From an uncultured Bacteroidales bacterium (GTDB lineage Bacteria > Bacteroidota > Bacteroidia > Bacteroidales > F082), in the NCBI GenBank assembly GCA_905234765.1, contig CAJOIF010000016.1, forward strand, positions 36,332-100,331: a stretch of DNA of 64,000 nucleotides, read 5' to 3'. The notes below the pieces were generated by a model. The model was given only the letters and a program-made list of their open reading frames with translations. It had not been told where the DNA came from and ran no database searches. The position numbers were made by a program, and so were the translations under genes. The stretch's first letter is position 1. Every line of letters begins with the position of its first letter. Below, in pieces: positions 7,491 through 16,757 of this stretch.

Positions 7491-9125
7491 ATGAACAACA
7501 GCTTCACCATCGGAGGTCAGATCGTCGACCTCGTCAACTCAAGGATTTTCTCGGGCGTTGTCGTTGTTGAGAACGGCAAGATCACCAAGATAGAACAACA
7601 GCCTGTAGGCAACACACAATATATCATGCCAGGTTTCATTGATGCTCATGTGCATGTGGAAAGTTCCATGTTGGTGCCTTCCGAGTTTGCCCGTTTGGCG
7701 GTATGTCATGGCACGGTGGCCACGGTCAGCGACCCGCATGAGATCGCAAATGTCTTAGGTATGAAAGGCATTCGGTATATGATTGAGAACGGAAAGAAAG
7801 TGCCGTTCAAGTTCTTTTTCGGCGCGCCGAGTTGTGTGCCAGCCACAGCCTTTGAGACGGCTGGAGCTGTCGTCAATGCTAAAGATATAGAGGAGTTGAT
7901 GGCCTCGCCTGACATCTATTATCTTTCTGAGATGATGAACTATCCTGGAGTCGTTTTCGGCGATGCCGAAGTCATGGCCAAGATTGCTGCTGCGAAGAGA
8001 TTTGGAAAGCCTGTTGATGGCCATGCTCCCGCTTTGAAGGGAAACGACCTTCAGAAATATGTCAACGCGGGCATCACTACTGACCACGAATGTTTTACGT
8101 TGGAAGAGGCTTTGGAGAAAGTTCGTCTTGGCATGAAAATCCTTATCCGCGAAGGCAGCGCTGCCAAGAACTTTGAGGCCTTGATACCGCTGATGGCAAC
8201 CCACCCCGACAAACTGATGTTCTGCTCTGACGACAAACACCCCAACGAACTGGTGAACGGCCATATTGATAGTTTGGTTTGTAGGTCAATCGAGTTGGGT
8301 TACGATGTGATGGATGTCCTAAAAGCGGCTTCTTTGAATGCAAAGAAACACTATAACCTCAATGTGGGTTTGCTACAGATAGGCGATGACGCCGACTTCA
8401 TCGTTGTTGACGACCTGCGTCATCCTGTGGCCAAACAAACCTACATAAAAGGTGTACTTGTGGCCGAAAACGGTGTATCATCCATCCACTACAAAGAAAC
8501 CGAAACTCCGAACCATTTTGAGGCACAGTATTTGAAAGCCGCCGACATTTTTGTCCCTGACAAGAACAAACGTGTAAAGGTTATGGAGTGCATTGACGGC
8601 CAGCTGATTACAAAAAGTTTCACCACCGAGCTTAAAGCGCAGGAAGGAGGTCTGGTTAGCGACGTGGAACGCGATATTTTGAAGTTGGTCGTCGTCAACC
8701 GATATCAGCCCACCAAGCCTGCCGTTTGTTTTATCAAGGGCTTTGGATTGAAACGCGGTGCCTTGGCTTCGAGTGTGGCGCACGACAGCCACAACATTGT
8801 TGCCGTGGGTGTCACAGACAAGGACATTCTTCATGCTGTCAATCTGCTCATCGAGCATACGGGTGGCGTGACGGCCTATTGCAGCACCGAAATGGTGGCA
8901 GTACCCCTGCCTGTGGCCGGACTGATGAGCAACGAAGACGGCTATGAGGTAGCCCAAGCCTACCAAAACGCTGATGCCCTCGCAAAACGCCTTGGCTCAA
9001 AACTTTACGCCCCGTTTATGACTTTGGCGTTCATGGCACTGTTGGTCATCCCTGAGATGAAACTCAGCGACCAAGGGCTGTTTGATGTCAACCAATTCGG
9101 TTTCACTTCCTTGTACGAAGAATGA
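7491..9125 (+). CDS. ade: Adenine deaminase
   Basis: A 544-residue metal-dependent amidohydrolase that converts adenine to hypoxanthine and ammonia in purine salvage. Family marks: PGFIDAHVHVESSM with the H-x-H metal ligands, the DPHEIANV segment, VDGHAP, TDHE and SDDKHP, and the long Ade-specific C-terminal domain (GVTAYCSTEMVAVPLPVAG). Length fits the prokaryotic Ade family. The start is ATG 7491 (MNNSFTIGGQ); a longer frame from a TTG begins inside the -7 box. Its stop overlaps the next start as ATGA, so the acetyltransferase is translated with it. Confidence 0.92.
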   Translation: MNNSFTIGGQIVDLVNSRIFSGVVVVENGKITKIEQQPVGNTQYIMPGFIDAHVHVESSMLVPSEFARLAVCHGTVATVSDPHEIANVLGMKGIRYMIENGKKVPFKFFFGAPSCVPATAFETAGAVVNAKDIEELMASPDIYYLSEMMNYPGVVFGDAEVMAKIAAAKRFGKPVDGHAPALKGNDLQKYVNAGITTDHECFTLEEALEKVRLGMKILIREGSAAKNFEALIPLMATHPDKLMFCSDDKHPNELVNGHIDSLVCRSIELGYDVMDVLKAASLNAKKHYNLNVGLLQIGDDADFIVVDDLRHPVAKQTYIKGVLVAENGVSSIHYKETETPNHFEAQYLKAADIFVPDKNKRVKVMECIDGQLITKSFTTELKAQEGGLVSDVERDILKLVVVNRYQPTKPAVCFIKGFGLKRGALASSVAHDSHNIVAVGVTDKDILHAVNLLIEHTGGVTAYCSTEMVAVPLPVAGLMSNEDGYEVAQAYQNADALAKRLGSKLYAPFMTLAFMALLVIPEMKLSDQGLFDVNQFGFTSLYEE

Positions 9126-9619
9126 TGGATCTCCGTCGGTGTCAACTTTCTGATTTACAAGCCGTCATTGACTTGAATGAGACGGTGTATGCGGCTTTGC
9201 CCGACAAATCGGTGCTGCGGCACAATGCTCCCGAAATGATTGCTTCGTGCTTGGAAGAACCTAATGTCACTTTAGGGTTTTGGGATGGGAACTTGTTGGT
9301 AGCCATAGGGATGCTTTATGTGCCGCAGTGTATCGAAGAAGATCATTTCCACGATTTGGGTCTGAAAGGTGATTACAAATCCGCGAATCAGAAATTGTTT
9401 CTTGTGCGTGAAGGTTATCGTGGATTGGGCTTGCAGAGGAGGCTTATCCGAGAGGTGGAAAAAATCGCCTTGATGCGGGGTTACAACCTGCTTTGTACCA
9501 CCGTGGCACCGAATAACACGTTCAGCATCAATAATTTCCTGCGCGAAGGATATGTCTATGCCAAGACCGAGGAAAAATACGGTGGGTTGGTGCGGAACCT
9601 TTATTACAAAACTTTATAG
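9122..9619 (+). CDS. GNAT family N-acetyltransferase
   Basis: A 165-residue GNAT-fold enzyme. The acetyl-CoA binding motif A is visible as VREGYRGLGLQRRLI (the R-G-x-G-L-G form of Q/RxxGxG/A), followed by a motif B region ending NFLREGYVYAKT. Substrate unknown; acetylation of a small molecule or protein amine is inferred from the fold. ATG 9122-9124 overlaps the ade stop (9123-9125) as ATGA, and a second ATG follows at once. Its 3' end overlaps the convergent rodA gene by 6 bp. Confidence 0.82.
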   Translation: MMDLRRCQLSDLQAVIDLNETVYAALPDKSVLRHNAPEMIASCLEEPNVTLGFWDGNLLVAIGMLYVPQCIEEDHFHDLGLKGDYKSANQKLFLVREGYRGLGLQRRLIREVEKIALMRGYNLLCTTVAPNNTFSINNFLREGYVYAKTEEKYGGLVRNLYYKTL

Positions 9620-10894
9620 GATATTCAATCGGTTTGCATCTTGCTTGACGAAGATGGCCAGCATGATGGTGAATGCCAGCATACTGGAGCCACCATAACT
9701 CAAGAAAGGCAAGGGGATGCCGATGACAGGTACCAAACCAATGGTCATGCCAATATTGATGGCGAAATGCACGAAGAAGATACCCGCCACTCCATAACCA
9801 TACACACGACTAAAAACGGAACGTTGCCGTTCGGCCATGATGACGAGCCTTACCAACAACGCCACATACAGGAGCACCACTAAGGAAGTGCCCATAAAGC
9901 CGCCTTCCTCGCCGATGGTGCAAAAGATGAAGTCGGTGTGCTGCTCGGGGACGAAGTCGTATTTAGTCTGTGTGCCTTCCAAAAAGCCTTTACCTGCAAA
10001 GCCCCCCGAGCCTATGGCAATCTTTGATTGGTGGACGTTGTAACCGTCGCCTTTGGGGTCGTCTTTCATGCCCAATAGGACCTCAATGCGAGAGCGTTGG
10101 TGTTCTTGCAGTACTTTGTTGAAGGCGTAGTCGACAGAAAAAACGAAGACAAACATGAAAGCAAAAACAGCTACCATCTGAATGATGCCGCGCTTTCTCG
10201 TCAAAAGATAATAGGTTGTGGTGAGCAGAAGCAGGCTGCCCAGTATGATGAACATGACTTTTTGAGTCCAGATGAGCGTGAAGATAAAAAGTAGCACAGC
10301 CACGACACCAGCCACCATCACCCATCCGGCGCCAGGCAACCCTTCGCGGTAGAAAATGAAAATGAACGACAAGAAAACAATAGCTGAACCCGTGTCATTT
10401 TGCAATAGTACGAGTACCATTGGGATGGCGACAAGGGCAATGGCAACGATTTGGTCTTTACGCTTTTTCAAATCGACATCAAGACGGTCAAGATAACCGG
10501 CGAGTGCCAAAGCGGTGGCCATTTTTGCAAACTCGGAAGGCTGAAATTTGATGGGACCGAATTCAATCCAAGAAGTGGCGCCTTTGGTGACTTTGCCATA
10601 TGCCAAAACCATGATTAACATGGTCAACACGAGGATGTAGATCCAAAGTGAAAAAGCGTTGAAAAATTTCGCGTCAATGAGCAGAATAATAAAGCCGATA
10701 AAAAACGCCGCACCAATCCATATCAACTGTTTTCCGTATTCCATCGAAAAATCGAAAATGCTAGGATGCAATTCGTTGTATTTGGCCGAGAAGATGCTGA
10801 GCCAGCCGATGAGCACCAAGGCCAAGTAAATCAGCACCGTCACCCAGTCGAGGCGGCCAATGATACGGTTTCTATTGTCGTTGTCGGTGATCAT
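9614..10894 (-). CDS. rodA: Rod shape-determining protein RodA (SEDS peptidoglycan polymerase)
   Basis: A 426-residue polytopic membrane protein of the SEDS family (FtsW/RodA/SpoVE), the glycan polymerase of the elongasome. Marks: FQPSEFAKMATALALAGYL, LVLLQNDTGSAIVFLSF, GSGGFAGKGFLEGTQT and VPEQHTDFIFCTIGEEGG in the extracellular loop, then PFLSYGGSSML near the C-terminus. About ten membrane segments, normal length. Pairing with mrdA, whose stop codon overlaps its start as ATGA, favours RodA over FtsW. The two form a SEDS-bPBP synthase. Confidence 0.93.
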   Translation of the reverse strand: MITDNDNRNRIIGRLDWVTVLIYLALVLIGWLSIFSAKYNELHPSIFDFSMEYGKQLIWIGAAFFIGFIILLIDAKFFNAFSLWIYILVLTMLIMVLAYGKVTKGATSWIEFGPIKFQPSEFAKMATALALAGYLDRLDVDLKKRKDQIVAIALVAIPMVLVLLQNDTGSAIVFLSFIFIFYREGLPGAGWVMVAGVVAVLLFIFTLIWTQKVMFIILGSLLLLTTTYYLLTRKRGIIQMVAVFAFMFVFVFSVDYAFNKVLQEHQRSRIEVLLGMKDDPKGDGYNVHQSKIAIGSGGFAGKGFLEGTQTKYDFVPEQHTDFIFCTIGEEGGFMGTSLVVLLYVALLVRLVIMAERQRSVFSRVYGYGVAGIFFVHFAINIGMTIGLVPVIGIPLPFLSYGGSSMLAFTIMLAIFVKQDANRLNIL

Positions 10895-12744
10895 CTTTCG
10901 TTTTTGTAAGTGATGCGTCCTTCCATCATGCGTTTTTCCAGGTCTTCGCGCACGGTGTAGCCGCGGATGTATTTCTCAATCATCAGGCTGGCGATGGGGG
11001 CGGCCCAAACGGCACCGTAACCACCGTTTTCGATGATGACGGCGAGAGCAATTTTAGGGTCTTCGGCAGGGGCGAAGGCGATGAAGTTAGAGTGGTAGTT
11101 GCCATGTGGGTTTTGCGCCGTGCCGGTCTTTCCGCATTGGGCGATGTCTTTCATCTCATAACGCCGTGCCGTGCCAGCGGGTCCGCTGAAGACGGTGCGT
11201 AAACCAGCCTTCATCACCCGGACATGACGTTGCTCAATGCCTGACTCTATGCGAGTAGTCATCACCTCGGGGATGGCGGTGGTGTCGCCGAAACACTTGA
11301 TAAGATGGGGCGGATAGTAGTAGCCTTCGTTGGCGATGAGGGCAGCGATGTTGGCCAATTGCAGAGGCGTCACCAAGACCTCACCTTGTCCGATACCCAA
11401 CGACCTGATGGTCACAGAGTTCCATTGTCCTTTGTACATCTTGTCGTAATATTCGCATGACGGGATGTTGCCCGAGCGCTCGTAGGGGATGTCGGTGTTG
11501 AATGTGTGGCCGAGCCCCATCTTGTAGGTCATGTCTTTCCAGTATTGGTAACCTTTTTTAATGTTGCCGAACTTGGGGTTGTTGATGGTGGCCTTGAACG
11601 ACTCATAAAAATAGGGGTTGCACGAGTTCATGATGGCGTTGGCGAAGTCGGGACTGGAGCCGTGCGAGTGGGTGCATTTGATGGGCAACGAGCCTTGTCC
11701 CGAGCAATGGAAACAGGTGGCGGGCGTAATGCTGCCGCTTTGCATGGCAATCATGCCGACAACGGTCTTAAAAGTGGAACCCGGTGGATAAGTTCCGCTG
11801 ATGGCTCTGTTGATCAAGGGCTTCATCGGGTCTTTTTGCAGTTCTTGATAGTGTTTGCCGCGTTCGCGACCCACAAGAAGGTTGGGATCGTAGGTGGGGC
11901 TGGAGACAAAAGCCAGAATCTGTCCCGTCTTGGGCTCGATGGCTACAATGGAGCCAATCTTGCCTACCATGAGTTTCTCGCCATAAGCCTGCAAGTCGGC
12001 GTCCAAGCCGAGGTAAATGTCTTTGCCGGCAACGGGATCGCGGTCGAGAGCGCCGTCTTCGAAGCTGCCCATTTCGCGGTTGTGCACGTCTACCATCATC
12101 ACCTTCAGTCCTTTCACGCCACGCAGTTCTTTCTCGTACGAACGTTCTATGCCCGACTTGCCGATGTAATCGCCCTGACGATAGTAGCCTTCTTGGTCTT
12201 TCTCCAGTTCATTGGGGCTGATTTCGCCAATATCACCCAAAGTGTGGGCAGCGATGGCGTTGGGATAATGGCGCACGGTACGTGTTTGGAAGTAAAAACC
12301 CGGATAGCGGTGCAGCACTTCGGCGACATGGGCATAATCCTCTTTTGAAATTTGGGTGAGGAAGGGCGACGGTTTCACATACGATTCTTTCCTTGCCTTG
12401 GCCATGCGCTCAATGTAGGATTCCTTGGTGATGCGTAACAAATGGCAAAACCCGACGGTGTCCATAGGATGCAGGGTGTCCATTTTACAGGCTTGCTTTG
12501 GAATGACCATCAGGTCGTAGACAGCCTCATTAAATACCAAAAGTTGTCCGTTGCGGTCGTAAATCTTGCCTCGGGCGGGGTATTGTGTCACAAAACGGAG
12601 GGCATTATTGTCGGCTAGTTGTTTATAGTGCTTGTCGATGACTTGGAGCGAAAAGAGCCTGACAAGATACACAACTCCCACGGCGATGAAAACACCCATC
12701 ACCAATAACTTTCTGTTTGACAAATTGTTGTATCTTCTGCTCAT
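10891..12744 (-). CDS. mrdA: Penicillin-binding protein 2 (elongation transpeptidase)
   Basis: A 617-residue class B PBP that cross-links peptidoglycan with RodA during side-wall growth. One N-terminal membrane segment (MGVFIAVGVVYLVRLFSLQV), a pedestal/dimerisation domain (RGKIYDRNG), and a transpeptidase domain with the three active-site motifs: S-T-F-K in PPGSTFKTVV, S-C-N in MNSCNPYFYE and KTG in CGKTGTAQNP. The start is ATG 12742-12744 (MSRRYNNLSN); the 66-residue longer frame upstream overlaps the promoter at 12762-12769 and has low-quality sequence. Its stop overlaps rodA (ATGA). Confidence 0.93.
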   Translation of the reverse strand: MSRRYNNLSNRKLLVMGVFIAVGVVYLVRLFSLQVIDKHYKQLADNNALRFVTQYPARGKIYDRNGQLLVFNEAVYDLMVIPKQACKMDTLHPMDTVGFCHLLRITKESYIERMAKARKESYVKPSPFLTQISKEDYAHVAEVLHRYPGFYFQTRTVRHYPNAIAAHTLGDIGEISPNELEKDQEGYYRQGDYIGKSGIERSYEKELRGVKGLKVMMVDVHNREMGSFEDGALDRDPVAGKDIYLGLDADLQAYGEKLMVGKIGSIVAIEPKTGQILAFVSSPTYDPNLLVGRERGKHYQELQKDPMKPLINRAISGTYPPGSTFKTVVGMIAMQSGSITPATCFHCSGQGSLPIKCTHSHGSSPDFANAIMNSCNPYFYESFKATINNPKFGNIKKGYQYWKDMTYKMGLGHTFNTDIPYERSGNIPSCEYYDKMYKGQWNSVTIRSLGIGQGEVLVTPLQLANIAALIANEGYYYPPHLIKCFGDTTAIPEVMTTRIESGIEQRHVRVMKAGLRTVFSGPAGTARRYEMKDIAQCGKTGTAQNPHGNYHSNFIAFAPAEDPKIALAVIIENGGYGAVWAAPIASLMIEKYIRGYTVREDLEKRMMEGRITYKNER

Positions 12745-12761
12745 TGTAAAATCGCGGTTTA

Positions 12762-12769
12762 CAAAAGTA
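12762..12769 (-). promoter_or_regulatory. -7 box of mrdA-rodA
   Basis: TACTTTTG on the minus strand, 18 bp from the chosen mrdA start; supports that start over the longer frame. Confidence 0.65.
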
Positions 12770-12872
12770 ATTGTTTTTCTTGGTTTGGATGCAACCTTTG
12801 AGCCTTTTTTCCAAAAGTTTTTTCTTTTCTTCAGAAATTGCGGATTTTGTGGACAGACAATATCATTTTTCG

Positions 12873-12880
12873 TATCTTTG
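12873..12880 (+). promoter_or_regulatory. -7 box of gldH / exopolysaccharide operon
   Basis: TATCTTTG on the plus strand, 22 bp before the ATG at 12902, with a T-rich TTTTGTGG stretch at 12845-12852 in roughly the -33 position. Confidence 0.7.
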
Positions 12881-12901
12881 CACGATTTTAGTTTGTAGAG
12901 A

Positions 12902-13381
12902 ATGATGAAAAAACTCGTCGTATACACGTTGTCAGTGGCCATCTGTTTCCTTTTGGCGGGATGTCGTCAAGAGGAAAAGAAGTCAGAATTGGTACATCGT
13001 GAGTTCTATCAAACCGTATGGGAACGTTTTGATTTTGTTGGAGAAAACATCGAAGTCACCACTCCGACTACTTTCGACCTCATGCTTCGGCTTCGTTTTA
13101 CCGACGACTATGTCTACGATTACATCTCCATGGTTTTCACCGTTTTTGATGCTTCAGGAACGCCATACAGAAGTAAAGCTTACAGGTTTAAGTTGAAAGA
13201 CGAAGAAGGCCATTGGAACTCGCAACTTGTTGACGGTTGTTATACTTTTGAGTTGCCCATCAACAAGGCTTTGCAGATTACGGAAGCGGGCACTTACCTT
13301 TTCCAAATCGAACAAACCATCCCAACGACCCCATTGGTCGGCGTGAAGGAATTGTCATTAATCAACAATAATCCGAACTGA
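12902..13381 (+). CDS. gldH: Gliding motility lipoprotein GldH
   Basis: A 159-residue lipoprotein with lipobox L-L-A-G-C (Cys about 21). The mature part fits GldH: a mid-protein R-L-R-F-T-D-D-Y-x-Y-D-Y segment, then the C-terminal FELPINKALQITEAG and TYLFQIEQT strands ending VGVKELSLI, where GldH proteins read G-x-Y-x-F-x-I-E-Q-x-M. GldH is needed for gliding in Flavobacterium and is kept in many non-gliding Bacteroidota with type IX secretion. ATG ATG at 12902-12907, either may be used. The next gene starts 17 bp later, so it probably leads the exopolysaccharide unit. Confidence 0.8.
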   Translation: MMKKLVVYTLSVAICFLLAGCRQEEKKSELVHREFYQTVWERFDFVGENIEVTTPTTFDLMLRLRFTDDYVYDYISMVFTVFDASGTPYRSKAYRFKLKDEEGHWNSQLVDGCYTFELPINKALQITEAGTYLFQIEQTIPTTPLVGVKELSLINNNPN

Positions 13382-13398
13382 AAATAAACCTTACTACT

Positions 13399-14211
13399 AT
13401 GAAATATAAAATGAACGGAATGAAAAAAATCACCCTTGTTTTTCTTCTTTTTATCATCTTTTTTGCCTCGTGCGTACCGCAGAAAAAGATGCTTTATTTG
13501 AAAAACGCCCAGATGGCAGCCAGTGACCGGTCGAAAGAATACGTCAACGACCGTACCGTCAACTATCGCTTACAGCCAGGCGACAATCTCTACATCCGTG
13601 CCATCAACACTATTGACGAGCGAGGCTCTGCCGCCATCAACGGCGAGGGTACCGGATCGCGTTCAAACATAATGTCTTCTGATGCTAGCATCTATCTTCA
13701 ATCATACACTGTCGACGAAGGAGGCTGCATCGAGCTGCCTTTGGTAGGCAAGGTAGAGGTTAAGAACCTTACGGTCGAAGAAGCAAAAGACAAATTGCAA
13801 AAGGCAATGGGTCAGTATGTCAACCAAACAACACTCATTGTAAAGCTCTCCAATTTCAATCTTACGGTGTTGGGTGAGGTAACCAGGCCAGGAATGTATA
13901 AAGTGTACCAGTCGCAAATCAATGTGTTTGAGGCTGTTGCAATGGCTGGTAACATGACCAACTTCGCCAAAAATGATGAGGTGAAGATTATCCGCCAGAC
14001 CGACAATGGTTCTGAAGTTGTGACTATCGACATGGGTTCTGCTGACATTCTCCAATCACCGTATTACTATTTGAAACCCAACGACATTATCGTTGTGGAG
14101 CCGCTTAAGATCAAGCAATGGGGCTTCACTACCTTCCCGTATTCAACGGTCATCTCCCTTGTTTCATTGGGCGTCACTCTCTTAACTGTTTATCTGAGCT
14201 TAAAGAAATAA
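13399..14211 (+). CDS. Polysaccharide export lipoprotein (Wza/BexD-like, SLBB domain)
   Basis: A 270-residue outer-membrane export protein. Lipobox F-F-A-S-C (Cys about 25). Residues about 55-145 are the Poly_export domain (YRLQPGDNLYIRA, ELPLVGKVEVKNLTVEEAK), followed by an SLBB domain (LTVLGEVTRPGMYKV ... VFEAVAMAG) and a C-terminal hydrophobic segment (STVISLVSLGVTLLTVYLSL). Such proteins form the outer-membrane channel for capsular or exopolysaccharide together with the Wzc-type kinase encoded next. The first in-frame ATG (13399) is used; MKK at 13420 is an alternative. Confidence 0.9.
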   Translation: MKYKMNGMKKITLVFLLFIIFFASCVPQKKMLYLKNAQMAASDRSKEYVNDRTVNYRLQPGDNLYIRAINTIDERGSAAINGEGTGSRSNIMSSDASIYLQSYTVDEGGCIELPLVGKVEVKNLTVEEAKDKLQKAMGQYVNQTTLIVKLSNFNLTVLGEVTRPGMYKVYQSQINVFEAVAMAGNMTNFAKNDEVKIIRQTDNGSEVVTIDMGSADILQSPYYYLKPNDIIVVEPLKIKQWGFTTFPYSTVISLVSLGVTLLTVYLSLKK

Positions 14212-14234
14212 CCAATAAAAAACAATCAAGCGAT

Positions 14235-16739
14235 ATGGCAGACGAAAAGCAAATTTCTCTTCCGAGACAGGTTGGCAACGACGAACAAAGTATCGACATC
14301 AAGCAGGTGATTTTTATCGCCTTGAGCCATTGGTATCTTTTCGTTATCTTTGTGGTGGCAGCCTTGGCCATCGGTTTTGTCATCAACCGTTATTCCACTA
14401 AAGTGTATCAGACTTCTGGGACGATACTCGTCAATGACGATCGCAATAGTATCGACCCAACCGCCATTATGACTTCGATGAGTTATGGCAACAGTCAGAA
14501 TTTTGACAACGAAATGGTTATCCTTAAATCCTATACTTTGACAGAAAACGTTGTCAAGAAAATGGGACTGGAAGTCACCTATACGGAAAAAGGTCGTATA
14601 GCCACCGTGGAACTATATAAAAGCGCTCCGTTCCTTGTTGAGTTTGAGCGCAGTGTGCCGCAAGCCGTGGGGCTTACCTATGAAATAAGTTTCCTCGAGA
14701 ATGGCAATATTGGACTTCGTGCTGTGGGAGAATACCTCAACAAATACGATTTCATATTGTGCCAAACCACGGAAAGTGGTCTCGCCAACATTGATTTCAG
14801 TGGCGAATATAAACAAGGTGAATGGATAGACAATGGTTATAACCGTCTTCGCATCACGGTAACGGATAACAGCAATCTGGCGGATTTAGCCGACCGAAAC
14901 TTTTCGTTCTGGCTCAACAGCTATCCAAGCCTCGTCCGTCAGATGAGCAGCTTCAGTGTGAGTGCCACTTCCAAGACGTCCTCGGTGGCGGTTATTACGA
15001 TGAGTGGTACCAATAAATTGAAAATCGTGGAGTTCGTCAACGCTTTGATGAACGAATACGTGGCCCGCGGACTGGAAAAGAAGAATATGGTGTCGGAAAA
15101 CACCATTGATTTTATTGACGAGCAGTTGGAAGGCATTCAAGAAACGTTGGGTCATGCAGAGACCGAACTGAAAGACTTCCGTACCAAGAATGACCTTATG
15201 AACCTTGACCTTCAAGCCAGCCAAGTATATACTAATCTTCGCGCCTTAGAGAAGGAAAAGGCTGAAATGGCAGTCAACGTGAAGATTTATGAACGTCTTC
15301 AAGACTATATTCGAGTCCAAATTGACGACCCGGAAAACTTGGCTTCGCCTAGTACTATGGGCATCAACGACCCGTTGCTTAACCAGTTGGCCCGCGACCT
15401 CGTGACCTTGTCACAAGTCAAGGCTACACAATTGCTCACCCAAACGGAGCAGCACCCGCAAATCATCCAACTTAACGAACAGATTGTCACCACAAAAAAG
15501 GCCTTGCTTGAGACCATCAACAACCTCGTTGACAATGCCAAGTTGAGCCTCAGTGAAATCAATCGCCGAATTGGTTCTCTTGAATCGGAGTCGCGGCAGT
15601 TGCCTGCCAAGCAACAGGAACTCATCAACTACCAGCGTAATTTCGAATTCACCGATGACACCTACAAGTATTTGATGCAGCGTCGTGCCGAAGCTCAGAT
15701 TCTGCGTGCTTCCAATACTCCTGATAACGAAATCCTCGACGTGGCCCGTTTGGAAAGAACCGAGAGAATTGCACCACGCACTTCGATGAATTATCTCATC
15801 GCCATTATACTCGGTCTGATGATTCCCGCCCTTTATCTCTTCTTGAAGAACTTCTTCAACACTACGGTCACAGAGCGTAAGGATGTGGAAAAACTGACTC
15901 GTTATCCCATCATCGGACAAGTGGCTCAGTCCAGCTCCAAGGATCCGCTGTTGGTCATTAACAACCCCAAGTCGCCGATTTCAGAGTCGTTCCGCTCAAT
16001 TCGTACCAATATCGAGTTCATTACACAGAGCAAGACACCTTGTACTGTTCTCGTGACCGGTGACGTGCAGAACCTCGGTAAAACTTTTGTCAGTATCAAT
16101 GTCGCTTCGGTTTATGCCTTGTATGGCAAGAAGACGGTGCTTTTGGGCTTTGACTTGCGCAAACCCAAGCTGTACCAGGAGTTTGGTCTAACCAATAGTG
16201 TGGGTTTGAGCGGTTTCCTCTCTAACAGACAGACACTTGATGAGGTCATCCAACCTTCGATTAAAATACCGAACCTAGACCTGATTACAAGCGGTCCCAT
16301 CCCACCCAACCCGGCAGAGTTGATAGCCTCCGCCAAGTGTGATGAATTGTTTGAGGAGTTGAAAAAACGTTACGAATATATCGTTATTGATACGCCTCCT
16401 ATCGGTCTTGTCACTGATGCCTTGTTGCTCATGCGCCACACCGATGCCAATCTTTTCATTGTGCGTCAGGATGTGACCAACAAGAACGCTTTCGGCAGCA
16501 TCATTAAAGACCTTGAAGACCGCAACACGCCGCTCTCCATCGTTGTCAATGGCCTGAAAGCAGAAAAAGGCTATGGTTATTACCGTTATGGTGGCAAGAA
16601 ATACGGTTACGGCTACGGTTATGGCTATGGTTACGGCTACGGTTATGGCTATGGCAGCGACTATTATGGTGAGGCAGAAGAAGGTGGGAAAAAGAAGCAC
16701 CATCACCACCATCGTTTGCATGGGAAGAAAAAGGAATAA
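14235..16739 (+). CDS. Wzc-like polysaccharide co-polymerase / bacterial tyrosine kinase
   Basis: An 834-residue inner-membrane protein with an N-terminal Wzz domain, membrane segments at about 25-50 and 518-541, a long periplasmic coiled-coil part (about 280-500) with a GNVR-like LPAKQQELINYQRNFEF segment, and a C-terminal BY-kinase. The P-loop (residues 608-617, TGDVQNLGKT) has the spacing of E. coli Wzc; LLGFDLRKPK is Walker A' and YIVIDTPP Walker B. The tail (about 777-834) is exceptional: 15 tyrosines, nine of them in an unbroken Tyr-Gly run, then a His/Lys-rich end. It is the expected autophosphorylation cluster controlling chain length and export. ATG 14235 is chosen; the longer frame overlaps the preceding gene. 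Confidence 0.92.
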   Translation: MADEKQISLPRQVGNDEQSIDIKQVIFIALSHWYLFVIFVVAALAIGFVINRYSTKVYQTSGTILVNDDRNSIDPTAIMTSMSYGNSQNFDNEMVILKSYTLTENVVKKMGLEVTYTEKGRIATVELYKSAPFLVEFERSVPQAVGLTYEISFLENGNIGLRAVGEYLNKYDFILCQTTESGLANIDFSGEYKQGEWIDNGYNRLRITVTDNSNLADLADRNFSFWLNSYPSLVRQMSSFSVSATSKTSSVAVITMSGTNKLKIVEFVNALMNEYVARGLEKKNMVSENTIDFIDEQLEGIQETLGHAETELKDFRTKNDLMNLDLQASQVYTNLRALEKEKAEMAVNVKIYERLQDYIRVQIDDPENLASPSTMGINDPLLNQLARDLVTLSQVKATQLLTQTEQHPQIIQLNEQIVTTKKALLETINNLVDNAKLSLSEINRRIGSLESESRQLPAKQQELINYQRNFEFTDDTYKYLMQRRAEAQILRASNTPDNEILDVARLERTERIAPRTSMNYLIAIILGLMIPALYLFLKNFFNTTVTERKDVEKLTRYPIIGQVAQSSSKDPLLVINNPKSPISESFRSIRTNIEFITQSKTPCTVLVTGDVQNLGKTFVSINVASVYALYGKKTVLLGFDLRKPKLYQEFGLTNSVGLSGFLSNRQTLDEVIQPSIKIPNLDLITSGPIPPNPAELIASAKCDELFEELKKRYEYIVIDTPPIGLVTDALLLMRHTDANLFIVRQDVTNKNAFGSIIKDLEDRNTPLSIVVNGLKAEKGYGYYRYGGKKYGYGYGYGYGYGYGYGYGSDYYGEAEEGGKKKHHHHHRLHGKKKE
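16605..16652 (+). repeat. 24-bp perfect tandem duplication in the Wzc tail
   Basis: Two exact copies of a 24-bp unit (16605-16628, 16629-16652), each coding four Tyr-Gly pairs; the unit is itself made of 6-bp GG(T/C)TA(C/T) steps, so slippage in multiples of 6 bp keeps the frame. Confidence 0.9.
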
Positions 16740-16757
16740 ACAATAGAACTGTGCACA

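Noticed and set aside
11506..12348. 280-codon plus-strand open frame opposite mrdA
   Set aside because: Antisense shadow of the PBP2 gene, which has all three active-site motifs.
16053..16085. Wzc-like P-loop thought to be degenerate (TGDVQNLGKT)
   Set aside because: The spacing and the GKT end are the same as in E. coli Wzc, so loss of ATP binding is not supported.
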